Below, in pieces: positions 23,389 through 34,559 of a stretch of 64,000 bases of DNA. The notes beneath the pieces were generated by a model. It was not told the origin of the DNA and ran no database searches. It saw nothing but the letters and a program-made list of their open reading frames with translations. Positions within the stretch are counted from its first letter, which is position 1. Each line of letters begins with the position of its first letter. A program made the position numbers and the translations under genes. This DNA comes from Termitomyces sp. T153 (Eukaryota; Basidiomycota; Agaricomycetes; Agaricales; Lyophyllaceae). The stretch lies in contig JACKQL020000053.1 of assembly GCA_018296165.2 (NCBI GenBank), positions 248,001 through 312,000 of the forward strand, given 5' to 3'.

Positions 23389-25608
23389 TGTTAAGTTCTG
23401 CTGACCATGGGGGTTCAGCTCAACTGGGCAAATCCTTATTAGGCAGACATGACATCCTGCACTTATAATCTGTGTTCTGGGGGGCTTCAGACATTAGATA
23501 CTTACAAGGATAAGCTGGGAGAGTGGTCCAAGTAAGTCTGGGAAAGTCTAGGGAAGGTTGAGACAAGGGGAAAGTAAGGGGCAAGTGTGGGGGTGTGTCA
23601 GGTACAAGTCTAGAGACAGATGCTTGAAATGTGGGGCAGCTTGGGGTCATGCAAGTAACAGAAGTGGGACTGGGGTTTGAAAGGCAATTAGGCATGGTTG
23701 ATGGGTTCTAAGGCTGAGTGTAGGACAAGGTATGGAGTTAGATAAGAATGTACAGAGTCATAGAGATATGAACAAAGATTGGAATGGAGATAGGGTTGAA
23801 AGGAAATCAGGCACACATGAAAGGAAACTGATGCAGACAAGACAAGAGTAGATGAAATTGAGAATGATACAAGACAGGAATGGAATATGAGATAGGAACT
23901 AGAGATGAAACCAGGAAATGAGATGAAACAGGCACAATCATAAGTAATATCAAGACTACTGAAGCAGATATTACTCTGCAACTTAAATACTGACTACTGG
24001 GCCTTATCTGGGGATTGCAGGTCTGATGGGGGGGCTTGTTGGGGCTGCACAGGTTGGAGTGTTGGGTCCAATTGGGCAGGCTGTGGTGACACACTGGTGT
24101 GGGTCCACAATGTGTGCCAGGGGTCAGGGGAAGTAGTGGGGATACCTGGGAGCTTGGAGGGGGAGGGGTCAGTGGAGTGATGGGCCCACAGGAAAGGTGT
24201 TGGGGTTGGCAGGAGAAGCATTGGAGTTGGCTGAGGAAGTGTTGGAGTTGGCTGAGAAAGTGTCAGGGTCTGCCAGAGTGAGTGCTGGGGGTGAACAAAG
24301 GTTGGGGTGGTTTGAGGGGGCATTAGTGGGTACTCTGAGGGAGTTGGGGTTGCTTGGGGAGAGGTCTGGAAGTTTGGGGTGGTTCAAGGGTGCATTGGCA
24401 AGTACTCTGTGTCACGACCCATTCCCTGAAGCCCCATACATCACCCGACAAACCCCCATCCCCCCAGAACCCCCCCCCCTGACACTTCGTTGAACTTCCC
24501 CAGCACTCTGCGCCTACTCCAGCTAACTCCGACACATTCTCGGCTAACTCTGATGGCCCCCTGGCCAACTCCAACATCTTCCCTGCAGCCACTGGCACTT
24601 CCCCTGGACTTCCTGAGCCCCTGGGACCACTCCCCCGCTGTGCCTGACCCCATTACATGTCATCAACTTGACACCCTGGCTCCCCTGACTTACCCTGGGG
24701 TATCATGACAACCTTGGAACGGACCACATCACAATTGATCCCATCAACATATCAACGCAGCCCGCCCTCTGGTCATAACCAACACCCGTCAACTCCGTCA
24801 AGCTCTGCCAAGCCCCGCTACCACAGCTGACATCCCTGGAGCTCTTCAGTAGTCAGTATATAAGACATAGAGTAGCTCCTTGTACTCTAGTCTTGAGATT
24901 AACTACCTACTTACCAGCCTTTCCTGATGTGTTTCTGATTGTTTCTTCTTGTGTTCTGTGTCTTGTTTTCCCTATTCTCAGTCTCCCAGTCTTATCTCGC
25001 CTCTATTCCGTTATCTTTTCATTATTGTTCCATGTCTCCACCTGAATCTATTCTCGTTCTTGTCTTGTCTTTGTCTCATTCCGTTTGACTCCGTCTCGTC
25101 TCATTTGATTCTGTCTATCATGTTCAAGTCCTCTCGACCATAACATCCTCACAAACTCTGCAGTTACAATTACGAACCTCCAACACTCTCTACCAACCCC
25201 AGACCCTGCTATATGCTTGGCTCCGAACCCCATCAACCCCTGTTGATCCCCCATCAGAACTCTGGCTCTGCTCCTGTCATCTGCATAGCCTCCGCCTCCT
25301 CTGCACCTGCAATACTCACACACAGACTATGCCTGAACCCCGCCAAGCCTGTCCCCCTTCTCCACAACTCATCCTCTACTCCTCTGGACCTCCCTGGACT
25401 TACCTGGATCAATTTCCTCTAGCTATCCTCACAGGTCCCCAGTGTTTGGAACACCTTCAAGTGCCCGGTTGTCAGTGCAGAGAATTGTGTCCGCCTAGTA
25501 AGGACTCACCCAGTGCAGCTGAGCCCCCGTGGTCAGTGGAACCTGACACTCTGGAGGAGTTGGGGTTGCTTGGTGAGTGGTACAGAGGTCTGGGTATGGG
25601 TCATGACA
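23389..25608 (-). repeat. 3' LTR of element D (LTR D), interrupted by solo LTR E
   Basis: On the minus strand the LTR begins TGTCATGACCC at 25608, next to the polypurine tract, and ends at 23389 with the family terminus in diverged form (TGTTAAGTTC on the plus strand instead of TGTCAGGTTC). Its sequence is 23389-24409 plus 25554-25608; the gap is solo LTR E. A 21-bp tandem unit of the type 'gttggagttggctgagga' lies at about 24200-24265. It is the minus-strand view of the 'gctaactccgac' repeats of the other LTRs. Confidence 0.85.
24410..25548 (+). repeat. Solo LTR E with target duplication CTCTG
   Basis: It begins TGTCACGACCC, ends GGAACCTGACA, and is flanked by CTCTG at 24405-24409 and 25549-25553. 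It is inserted, in opposite orientation, inside LTR D. It is very similar to LTR A (2093-3239), including the pyrimidine-rich stretch and the TATA region (agtatataag near 24855). Confidence 0.92.
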
Positions 25609-26584
25609 TCACCCCTCCTTCAGCATTGAGACCCTCAAGGTGCAGAGTATGGGTCAGGGATTGGTGGTGGCATAGGAATTGAAGTCAGAGCAACATGCAT
25701 TACTCCACAGCAAGCAGTGGTACCATGGGGAACAAAGCTGAAGCAGGCTGCCATTCCTCAGGAAGCTCCTCTTAATTAATGAAAAAGGGTCAGGACATAC
25801 CCTAGTGCTTCCCAATTTTGCTCTCATATCTTCCTCAGCTTCATTGTCAGTGTTGTCATTGTCTCCAACCCCTCCACCTTCTGACAAGAATTGTGTAGGT
25901 GTCTGGGCCAATTATAAAAACTGTCAGAAGGAATTCAATTGATGGCAGGACCAGAGAAGAATTGAATTGACTCAATGTATCATTGTTGTAAGTGTAAAGG
26001 CCCAATATTGGAGGCTGTACTGATTGAGCTTGACAGAGTTGTCTGCAGCAATAGCAGGCTTGTCCAGGGGCTCCTCTCATGTGAGGAGGTTATGGCAAGC
26101 CAGTTGCCCTGTTCCAGTGCTGCTGGCCTGTTCTTTGAGGCTAAGCTTGGAGCTGGGAGTTGTGCAGGTCATCCTGGAGGGTCAGAGGGTGCTGCAGGCA
26201 GAAGTGACACTGGAGGTGTTTACAGAAGTGCTTGTGTGGGTATGGAGTCCCCCAATGCTGTAGTGGTGCCAGGCTGAAGCCCCAGTAGGTCCTGGGTATG
26301 CTGGTGTTCCTGACTGATGATTTGTCCCCAGTGTGTTCTCTGTGCCTGGCATGGAGAACCCTGTGAGTTTGATGGACCAGTGTCAGGGTTCTGTCAAGAT
26401 TCATTGGTTTGCCTTCTGTCTTGCAACAACATGAGAAGTGCTCTGTTTTGCTGGAGTGGCATGCAGTTTGTATAGCTGTGGAGCAGAGGTGGGAGCAGAA
26501 CTGGGTGAGGGGGCAGCTGGGTGAGGGGCAGAAGGCTAAGGTGCTAGAGAGCAAGGGTTAGTTGACAGGGAAGGTAGGTCTGCT

Positions 26585-27118
26585 GTGGGGGATCACAGAG
26601 AGGAGGCACCAGTTGTGCAGGACAAAGGAAAGCAGAGGGTGTCCCTGCCCCCAGAGGCTGGACCAAGCAAAAGGCCCTGGGGTGAGGCATCAATGGCCAG
26701 CTCTCCAGGCCCTCATCTGTCCTCCCTCATATTAGGAACTTTGATTGGGGGTTCAGCCATGGATTTGCCCCTGTGTCAGAGGATAGAGCAGTTGGTGGTG
26801 TGGGAGAGGGAGCTCCAGAGGGCAGAGGTGGACCAGGATACAGCATGGGAGAAGAGGGACATGTCATGGTGGAATTGCAACTCTGCCATGCAAATGGCCA
26901 TGAAGAGGGCCCTAAAGATGCAGGGACTCCAGGAGTGTCTGATGCAGCTGGAGGCATGGTCTGCAGGAGAAGTAGAGGGGTGGCAGGGGGTGCTGGAAGA
27001 TGGGGTGTCCCAGGTGGAGGTGGAGGCTGGGAGGCAGTAGGAGGAGTGGTTGGCAAATAAAACAGCTTCAGGGCAGGCTAGCATGTTGCATGAGTATTCC
27101 TTCCTTTGCTCCTGGCCT
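26585..27118 (+). pseudogene. Antisense transposon ORF with coiled-coil-like product (copy 2)
   Basis: The frame lies antisense to element D and is homologous to 598-1227. It keeps PEAGPSKRPW, a charged helical part (VWERELQRAEVDQDTA), LQECLMQLEAW and EEWLANKTASG. A stop (tag at about 27038) interrupts it just before the last motif, and the frame runs on to about 27118. There is no ATG at the likely N-terminus. The function is unknown. I class it as a decayed copy. Confidence 0.5.
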
Positions 27119-27724
27119 TGCTAATGTAGTTTGGTTAGGCTGAATCCAAGAGCACTAGCTCCTCCTAGATAGGGTGCTGCATTTGCATTGATCTAGGATG
27201 GGTTGGCACAGATGCCCAGGGACCACCCTCCAGAGTTGGGGCAGGGGATGTTGTGGATGACACAGCTGTTGGCAAGGCACCAGCAATGTAATGCAGTGGC
27301 TCCAGGGTTGTGATGGGAGGTGGCTGCAGATGTGAGGGAGGAACTACTTGAGCTTGCAGAGGTTCTGGCTGTGGTGAGGGTGCAAATAGAGATTGACTTG
27401 TGGATTGGGGAGGTGGAAAGAGGAATTCCAGAGGGGGAGAGGCAGTGAAGTGGCTCAGGCATCCTCTGTCTTGCCTGTTTTTATTTTGGACCATTAGCAC
27501 AGTATCATTATGTAATATTGTGTACTTCATAGTTTGTATTATAACTTCTTGGATTCTTGTTCAGCTGGCATAGAAAATAAGAGTATCTTTTGAATCATAT
27601 GAAAAGGAGAAGAATGAAACATGTGGGAGGATGCTGGTGGGAATTGTATTCCTAGTAAATTCAGAGGTGGAGGTTATGCTCACTAATTCCATCTGTATAA
27701 ATTAGTTCTGGGGGTACTGGGGCT

Positions 27725-30110
27725 TGGTGGAGTGTTATCAGTGGAAGTCCCAGAGCTTAGCAGGGGCTCTGAAGAGGTTCTTCTGGGGTTCCCAAGTGTT
27801 GTATTCAGGTCTGTAGCCCTTCCAATTGTCAGGTTCTGCTGACTATGGGGGCTCAGCTACACTGGCAAATTCTTACTAGGCAGATGCAATATCCTGCACT
27901 TAAAACCTAGCATTCTGGAGTTGGTGTGGAGTGGAAAGACGTGTGAGGGGAAGCTAGGGGGAGTGGTCTGAGCAAGTCTGGAGTGGTCCAGGGAAGTCTA
28001 AGACCAAGTATATTAACATTGGGCTTGGGCAGGTGTCAGGAACAAGTTTGTAGGTGCATGAATAGACTGCAGGATAAATGGAGGCTTTGCTAGTGATGAG
28101 GGTGGAGCTGGAGTTTGACAGGGGATCAATTAAGACTTGATGGGTTCTGGGGCTGAGTAAAGAGTGAGGTCCGGAGTTGTCGTAGAATGTTTGGGGTTCA
28201 TAGCATGTGTGCAGAGTTCATACTGACATCAGAGATGGAAAGAACTTAGAAAAACAAAGGAGGTATAGACAGTTGAGACAAGGTGAGATGAGACAGAGAA
28301 AAGAGATAGATGCAAGACCAAAAATAAGAACAGAGATAGAACAAAACATGAGACACAAGTAACCAGTTAATGCAAGTAATATCAAGACTGGAGTATGAGG
28401 AGTTACTCTATGACTTATATACTGACCACTGGATAGCTCTAGAGGATAGTGGGCATGGCAGCGGGACTTGATGAGGCTGCACAGGGTCAATGGGTGTTGG
28501 GTATGATCAAGGGGCAAGCTGCAATGATATTCTGATGGGATCAGCTGGGGACATGGGTTGCTCCAGGGTCATTGTGATGCTCTGGAGCAGGTCAGGTGAA
28601 CCAGGGTAGGAGATCAGAGGCATATGACAGGGTTAGAAACAATGGGGGAAGGTTTCAGGAGCTTAGGAGAAGTGTCAAGGACTGCAGAGAAGGTGTCAGA
28701 GTTGGCCAGGGGATTGTTAGGGTTTGCTGGAGAAGCGTTGGAGTTACCCAGAGTGGGCATGGAGGGTAGTTGAGGGTTGGGGGGTTTGGCGGGGCGTTGG
28801 GAAGGGCTTGAGCAGGTTGAGGACAAGGTCGGAGGTCTAGGGAGCGGGTTGTGACACCAATGGACCAGGTAGTGGGGTCAACTGCAGACAAGATGAGAGT
28901 CAAGGATGTGGTCAACTTCATAATGGTACTTGTCCTCAACTTTGAAGGGCAGGAGTTGGCTGGGGCATTGTCCAGGGAAGGAGTCCAGGGCATACTTCTT
29001 AAGAAGGTGAACATGGAAGACCAGGTGAAGGCCCTTCAGGCTCAGAGGTAGGTCAAGCTTGTAGGTGTGGGTTGAGACTTTTTGAAGGATCTTGAAGGGG
29101 CCAAGCCACTTGTAGTCAAGCTTGATGGAGGGTCTCCAGGTCTTGAGGTTGTGTTGGTTGAGCCATACCAGAGTGCTGGGAGTCCAGTCAGGAGTGGGGT
29201 TACATTGGGTGTTGGTGTGCTTGGAATAGGCTTAGTTGGCAGTGTTGATTTTGTCCTGGAGAAACCAGTGGAGATACCAGAGGTCTTTGGCAACTTTGTG
29301 AGTGACATGGGAGAGGATATTATTGAGTGACAGCATAAGCTGGGGGTTGTAGCCCTTGTTGGTGTAGAAGGGAGAAACTCCAGTGGTGGAGTGGAGGGTG
29401 TTGTTGTAGGTAAACTCAGCAAGAGGAAATTTTGCATGTCAGTTGTTCTGTAAATAGTTAATGTAGAGGCAGAGATACTGTTCCAAGGTCTGGTTTACTC
29501 ATTCTGTTTGTCTGTTGGTCTCCAGGTAGTAGGTGGTGGAGAGGTTTGTCTTTATTCTAGAGCCTTGCATAACAACTGCCAGAACCAAGAGACAAACAGG
29601 GGGCCATGGTTAGAGATAATGTTGTCTGGGAGTCCATGTTTGGAAAAGACATGTTCAAGGAATAGTTTGATGAACTCCAGAGCATTATTGATGGTGTGGC
29701 AGGGGATAAAGAGTGCTTGTTTGATGAGTTGGCAAATGACAACAAGGATTATATCAAAGCCTTTGGACTTGGGGAGCTAATGTAGTTTATCAAAATCAAG
29801 GACCAGGAGTTGTGACTAACAGGGAGGGGTTTCAACAGGCCATAGGGGCAGTGGTGGGGTACCTTGGCCCAGAGGCATGGTTTGCAGGCTCATATGTACC
29901 AGGTGATGTCCTTCATTCCTGGCCAAAAGTAAGTCTAGGAGATGAGTTGGAGAGTCTTATAAATTCCAAGGTGTTCCTAGAGTTTGTAGTCATGGTGCTG
30001 CCAGAATATGTTGAGAGAAACAAACTTGTAGTCTGGAGCATAGATTTATCCTTTCCAGAGCATAGGAAATTCAACCCTTTTGCTCCCTACACTTTCACAT
30101 GTGCAGGCTG
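27725..30110 (-). pseudogene. Decayed integrase and chromodomain of element D
   Basis: On the minus strand the N-terminal zinc-binding region (HLGIYKTLQLIS, WPGMKDI, CKPC) is followed by the integrase core: FDIILVVICQLIKQALFIPC, then FSKHGLPDNIISNHGPLF. The second catalytic Asp of the usual SDRG is Asn here. LPLAEFTYNNTLHST-like and KGYNPQL-like segments follow. The chromodomain starts with [10 protein letters not shown] near 28960 and reaches YLVHW at 28862. After removing LTR F and one copy of its target duplication, the next codons at 27821 read [12 protein letters not shown], completing the domain. Stops occur in several places. Chromodomains direct integration toward marked chromatin. 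Confidence 0.85.
27827..28856 (-). repeat. Solo LTR F inside the chromodomain, target duplication CCAAT
   Basis: The plus strand reads CCAAT (27822-27826), TGTCAGGTTC...TTGTGACA, CCAAT (28857-28861). It is a single LTR in minus orientation, splitting the codons for the conserved W-K-G-Y of the chromodomain. This is a clean example of insertion followed by LTR-LTR recombination. Confidence 0.92.
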
Positions 30111-30305
30111 AATATCCAGCCTACTCACATCAATAATCTCAGCAAAGTGGAGGTTATTTGTCACCTCCTCACCAACCACATTCTCTCAATATGGGTGAAC
30201 CATGTGTATACCTATGGTATACACTTCTTGGATCACCATTGGTCAGGGAGTGCACTGCATACTGATCTGTTCACATGTCAATAATAAGTGCCATTGTTGA
30301 CTCAG

Positions 30306-31339
30306 TGTCATGACCCACTCTCACACCTCTGGACCTCCCCCCAGGACACCTCGCCCCTCTGGGAGCACTCCCCAACATTTCCCCAGCTCACCCCGACCTT
30401 CATTGACCCACAGCGCCTGCCCCAGCTAACTCCAATGCCTCCCTGACAAACCCTGATGACCCCTAGCAAACCTTGACACATCCCCTGTGGGCCTCTTCAG
30501 CTCTCCCTGTAGCTTACAAGGCCCCAAACCTTGCTGACACTTCTCCTGGCACAGATGCACATCATCTGACCACCCCTGTAACCTACATGACCCCTCCAGA
30601 GTTCTCCAACGACTGTGGGACAGACCACATTCCCATCAGAATATCACTGCAGCCTGCCCTCCAATCAGAACCAACACCCATCAACCCCACATGGCTCCAA
30701 TGAGCCTAGCTGTCATGCCCCCAACCCCCAGAGAATGTCCAGTAGTTAGTATATAAAGATGTAGAGTAGCATCCATTACCTTAGTCTTGATATTGCATTA
30801 ACTGGTTACTTGTGTCTTGTATTTCTCTCTATTTCTTCTCCATTTCTATTTTTAGCCTTGAATCTATTCCTTTTCTCAGTTCCATCTCATCTCATCTCTG
30901 TCTTGTCTTGACTGTCTCTGTTTCCTTTATCTTTCCTAAGTCTCTTTCACCTCTGATGTCATTACAAACTCCACACATGCACTATGACCTTCAAACATTC
31001 TTACAACAACTCTGGACCCTGCCCTTCACTCAGACCTGAGACCCATCAGTCTTGATTGATCCCCCATCAAACTCCAGCTCTGCTCCTATCACTTGCAAAG
31101 CCTCTGCTTACCCCACAGTCCATTTGCATGCCTACAAACTTGTTCCTGATGCCTGCTCAAGCCTAACATTTAATATACTTGGTCTTAGACTTCCCCAAAC
31201 CACTCTGGACTTGCTTGGACTGATCCCCTGGATCTCCCCTCACAAGTCCCTGCATTCTACACCCTCTCCAGAGTACTAGGTTATAAGTGCAGGACATTGT
31301 GTCTGCCTAGTAAGGACTTGCCCAGTGTAGCTGAGCCCC
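30306..31339 (+). repeat. LTR G, truncated at its 3' end
   Basis: It begins TGTCATGACCC and follows LTR B closely, including the words 'gacacctcgcccctctgggagcac' and 'cctgccccagctaactcc'. The TATA region is near 30755 and AGTCTTGATATT near 30783. It breaks off at 'gctgagcccc' just before the expected terminus, so the last roughly 22 bases are missing. No duplication can be tested. Confidence 0.8.
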
Positions 31340-33305
31340 TCCCATGTTAAACAGATATGCTGGGTGGTATGAACCCACTGCCAACAATTGAGAGCACTTT
31401 TGAGTGCTCTTATAACTACATGAGAGCCATGGTCAGTTCCCCTTATGCACTGCAGAATGGATATGCTATGAGAAATTGGCCATCTTCACTTGCCTCCTGC
31501 ATTAATCAGCAGAAGCAGTAATGTTTCACTGGCTGCAGTGGATGAGCCTTCTACAGGCTCACCTCAAACAGCTGCAGCCCCTGCTGAGGCTGGCTTGTCA
31601 TTGTTGTCAGTGGCAATTCTCTCCAGCCCATCTGCACTCATAGTTGTGCCCTCCCAGGTTGCAACTGCATCAGAGTCCATGGAACTGGACTCTTACATGG
31701 GAACTTCTGCCCCTACTACTGCCAGCTCAGAGGCAACCAACTCAGATTGCCCCTGGCTCTTTGGGTGCAGCTGTAGTGACTAATGTCACTACTCTAGCTG
31801 CCACCAAAGTCTGCACTAGTAGCTCAATCAATATGACTAATGTCATCTCAGAGCACTGAGCTGACATAGTGAGTCATGAAGAAGCCTCATCATTGCAGAT
31901 GGACAAATGAGCAGGATGAACTTCTACAAGTAGTTCATTATATGACAATTTACATAGGCAACCTGAGTGCCTGCTCATTGCCTCTGGCACACATTTGGGC
32001 ATGTGCACCAGTATGAACTCTGCCCGATCCACCCTGTAGGACCTCATGGTCCTATCTTTGATCCATAATGTAGGGACCCTTGGCCTTGGTGCCATTTTGT
32101 GAATGGGATTCCATATCTTACCCATTTCTTATTTCTCACTGGCAGTCACCTTATGTGAGACCATCAACAGTCTCAAAGGAGAGTGTAAAGAGCAACCTCT
32201 GGAGGCTGGGGCTCAATCACACAGCTGGCAAAGGGAAATCCAAAGTCTATTCAGTACTGTACAGTGTCTACTGAGATAACTACTCACCTGGCAAAGGGAA
32301 ATCCAAAGAGAACAAGTCTGGGGATTCCCTAGGCCAGGTGTGATGCTTCAGAGGCTTCAGAAGCATCAGAAACAACTGTACAGTATGACAGAGAAAGAAG
32401 ACACAAGTGATGTGTCAGCAATTGGTCAGCAGTTACATAAGCCAATGGCAGTGTCAAAGGGGCACACTTGTCTGAATTATTGACAGAGAACCGGTGCAGC
32501 CTGAGGGCTGAAACTAGGACCAATAGATAGGGAAAAGAAAGGAGAATAAAGGAAAACTATAACGGAGCAAATCTGACAAGAACTGGAGGAGGAGAAGGGG
32601 AAACAAGTGAGACATCCCCTGACAGAGAGTATGCAATGGAGCATCCAGCAAACCTTCCATTACTCTCTCAGTCATAGTTATGTCATGTATAGATTTATTA
32701 TATTTGTAGGTAAATAGGGCAGCATCCCTTGAAACTATACCCTCTGTAATTACATAAGGCAGTGCCTTACTTCATACTTAGATAGAATCACAACTGGTTT
32801 TGACTTATGATGTATGATCCATAAGCTGCACAAACCACAACAGAAACATTACACTTTGTTTCTCCAATTACAGTAGTAGGAGTCAACTAGTAAACTGTTT
32901 GCTCCCCTCTTTTCCTTCATTTCTATTTTCTTGATGTCAACACAGCAGTGCTCTTAGCCATCATTACACATGACTTCAAGGCTGTAGACCTGCACAAGCT
33001 CAACCACACCAATCACAATTAGGAAAGTGCCTACACATTTCACAGTGCCACAAATCAATTTAAAGTTAGCCATCAAATAGTGAAGTAATATAAGATGTCC
33101 TTCTCTGTGCTTATCCCTCTCCAAACATATTTATATTTCCAAAGTCTTGCTTTCCATATTAAGAAGATTTTGGCAACAGAGATCTTTTGGGCCCATAGGG
33201 AGCAGCTGTTGAAATTGGTGGCATAATGTGAGTGGTCAGCTGTTTATAACTGCTGACATGCAGAAACAGCTGCTAGTGATTACTTTCATTGGGGCCATTG
33301 TGATA
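31340..33305. other. Transposon-derived stretch of unknown origin
   Basis: No gene is supported. A Ser/Ala-rich frame at 31490-31783 could be a gag fragment. A repeat unit 'ctggcaaagggaaatccaaag' occurs twice (about 32224 and 32287). The part 32740-32855 matches the repeat at 9610-9740 in a CpG-depleted form. The right edge, ending GTGAT, is the insertion site of element C and continues at 42431. Confidence 0.4.
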
Positions 33306-33310
33306 GTGAT

Positions 33311-34504
33311 TGTCACGACCTGTCCCCTAGACCCCCGCACATTGTCCAGCAACTCCCCGATTCCCCAATAACCCCCGACACTCTGCTGAACTGCCGCCCA
33401 TGCTCCACGCCTATTTCAGTTAGCCCTGACGCAACCCCAGCTAACTCCGACGCCTCCCCGGCTAACTCCGACGCGTCCCCGGCTAACTCCAATGGCCCCC
33501 TGGCCAACTTCTACCCCTTCCCCGCAGCCACTGACACTTACCCTGGATCTCCTGAGCCCTGAGAACCATCCCCGCTGTTCCCGATCTTCGCCACCCATCA
33601 TCAACTCAACACCCTGGTTCCTCCGACCCATTCCAGAGTATCACAACAACCTCAGGGCCCGCGTTCCCCAATGATCCCATCAACGTATCAGTGCAGCCCG
33701 ATCCTCGATCGCAACCGACACCTGCCCACTCCATCGAGCTCTGCCAAGCCCCGCCGCCACAGCCGACATACCCCGAAGTTCTCCGGTAGTCAGTATATAA
33801 GCTGTCGAGTAGCTCTTCGTACTCTAGTCTTGATATTGCTTAACGTTACCTATGGTCTGATTGTTTCCTTCTCGTGTTTCATGTTTCGTGTTTCATGTCT
33901 TGTTTTCTTATCTCAGTCTCCTGGTCTTATCTCAGTCTCCCAGTCTTATCTCAGTCTCCCGGTCTTGTCTCATCTCCATTCCGTTATCGTTCTTGTTATC
34001 GTTTCGTACCTCCACTCGAATCTACTCTTGTTCCATATCATTTTGTCTGATGCAGTCTTGGTGACTCCATCCGACCATTGTGCCCAAGTCTTCATCAACC
34101 TTAATGACCTTACAAACTCCGCAGTTACGATTACAAACCCCGACACTCCTTCACCAGGTCTGAACCTCGCTCTTCACTCGGTCCCAGACTCCATCAACTC
34201 CAATTGATCTCCCATCAAACCCCGGCTCTGCTCCCATTGATCACACAGCCGCCTACTCCTTCGCTTCCGCAAATCTCCCATACGGTCTTCTGCCTGAACC
34301 CCGCCAAGACCGTCCCGTTTCCTTGCAATCCAACTTCTCCGGACCTCCCCAGATCTGTCTGGATCACATCCCACCGACTATCCGCACAAGCCATCAGTGC
34401 CCAGAACATTTTCGAGTGTTCGGTTACCAGTGCAAGGGGATCATGCCCGCCTAGTAAGGACTCGCCCAGTGCAGCTGAGCCCCCGAGGTCAGCGGAACCT
34501 GACA
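33311..34504 (+). repeat. 5' LTR of element C (LTR H)
   Basis: It starts TGTCACGACCT and ends GCGGAACCTGACA. Tandem units of about 24 bp built on 'gctaactccgacgc' lie at 33415-33510. The TATA box TATATAAG is at 33794, with the RNA-start word AGTCTTGATATT at 33826-33837. A second small repeat, 'tatctcagtctccyggtct', occurs three times at about 33905-33965 but only twice in the 3' LTR (41855-41895). Confidence 0.92.
33794..33837 (+). promoter_or_regulatory. LTR promoter: TATA box and predicted RNA start with self-primer
   Basis: TATATAAG at 33794-33801 lies 32 bases upstream of AGTCTTGATATT (33826-33837). A transcript starting at about 33826 would begin with the exact complement of the site at 34506-34517. 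The same TATA-to-primer spacing is seen in the other LTRs of the family. Confidence 0.65.
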
Positions 34505-34505
34505 T

Positions 34506-34517
34506 AATATCAAGACT
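34506..34517 (+). other. Self-complementary primer-binding site of element C
   Basis: AATATCAAGACT lies one base inside the 5' LTR and is the 12/12 complement of 33826-33837. No tRNA complement (ending TGG) is seen at this position. Confidence 0.72.
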
Positions 34518-34559
34518 CTACCTTACTCCGTCCATGATGCCCACATTATCTCCGCACAC

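Larger units (their letters stand above)
23389..30120 (-). mobile_element. Minus-strand chromovirus Ty3/Gypsy element D, 5' part lost
   Basis: Read on the minus strand: integrase (30110-29000), chromodomain (29000-28862 continued at 27821-27725), a roughly 2-kb 3' region holding an ORF on the opposite strand, a polypurine tract (25622-25609) and a 3' LTR (25608-23389). Two solo LTRs interrupt it: LTR F inside the chromodomain and LTR E inside its 3' LTR. No 5' LTR, gag, protease or reverse transcriptase is found. The left end in element order stops shortly before LTR G at 30306. Stops and Asp-to-Asn changes show that it is inactive. Confidence 0.85.

Noticed and set aside
27827..28856. LTR F as the true 3' LTR of element D
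   Set aside because: The CCAAT duplication and the uninterrupted chromodomain on both sides show that it is a later insertion. The real 3' LTR follows the polypurine tract at 25609.
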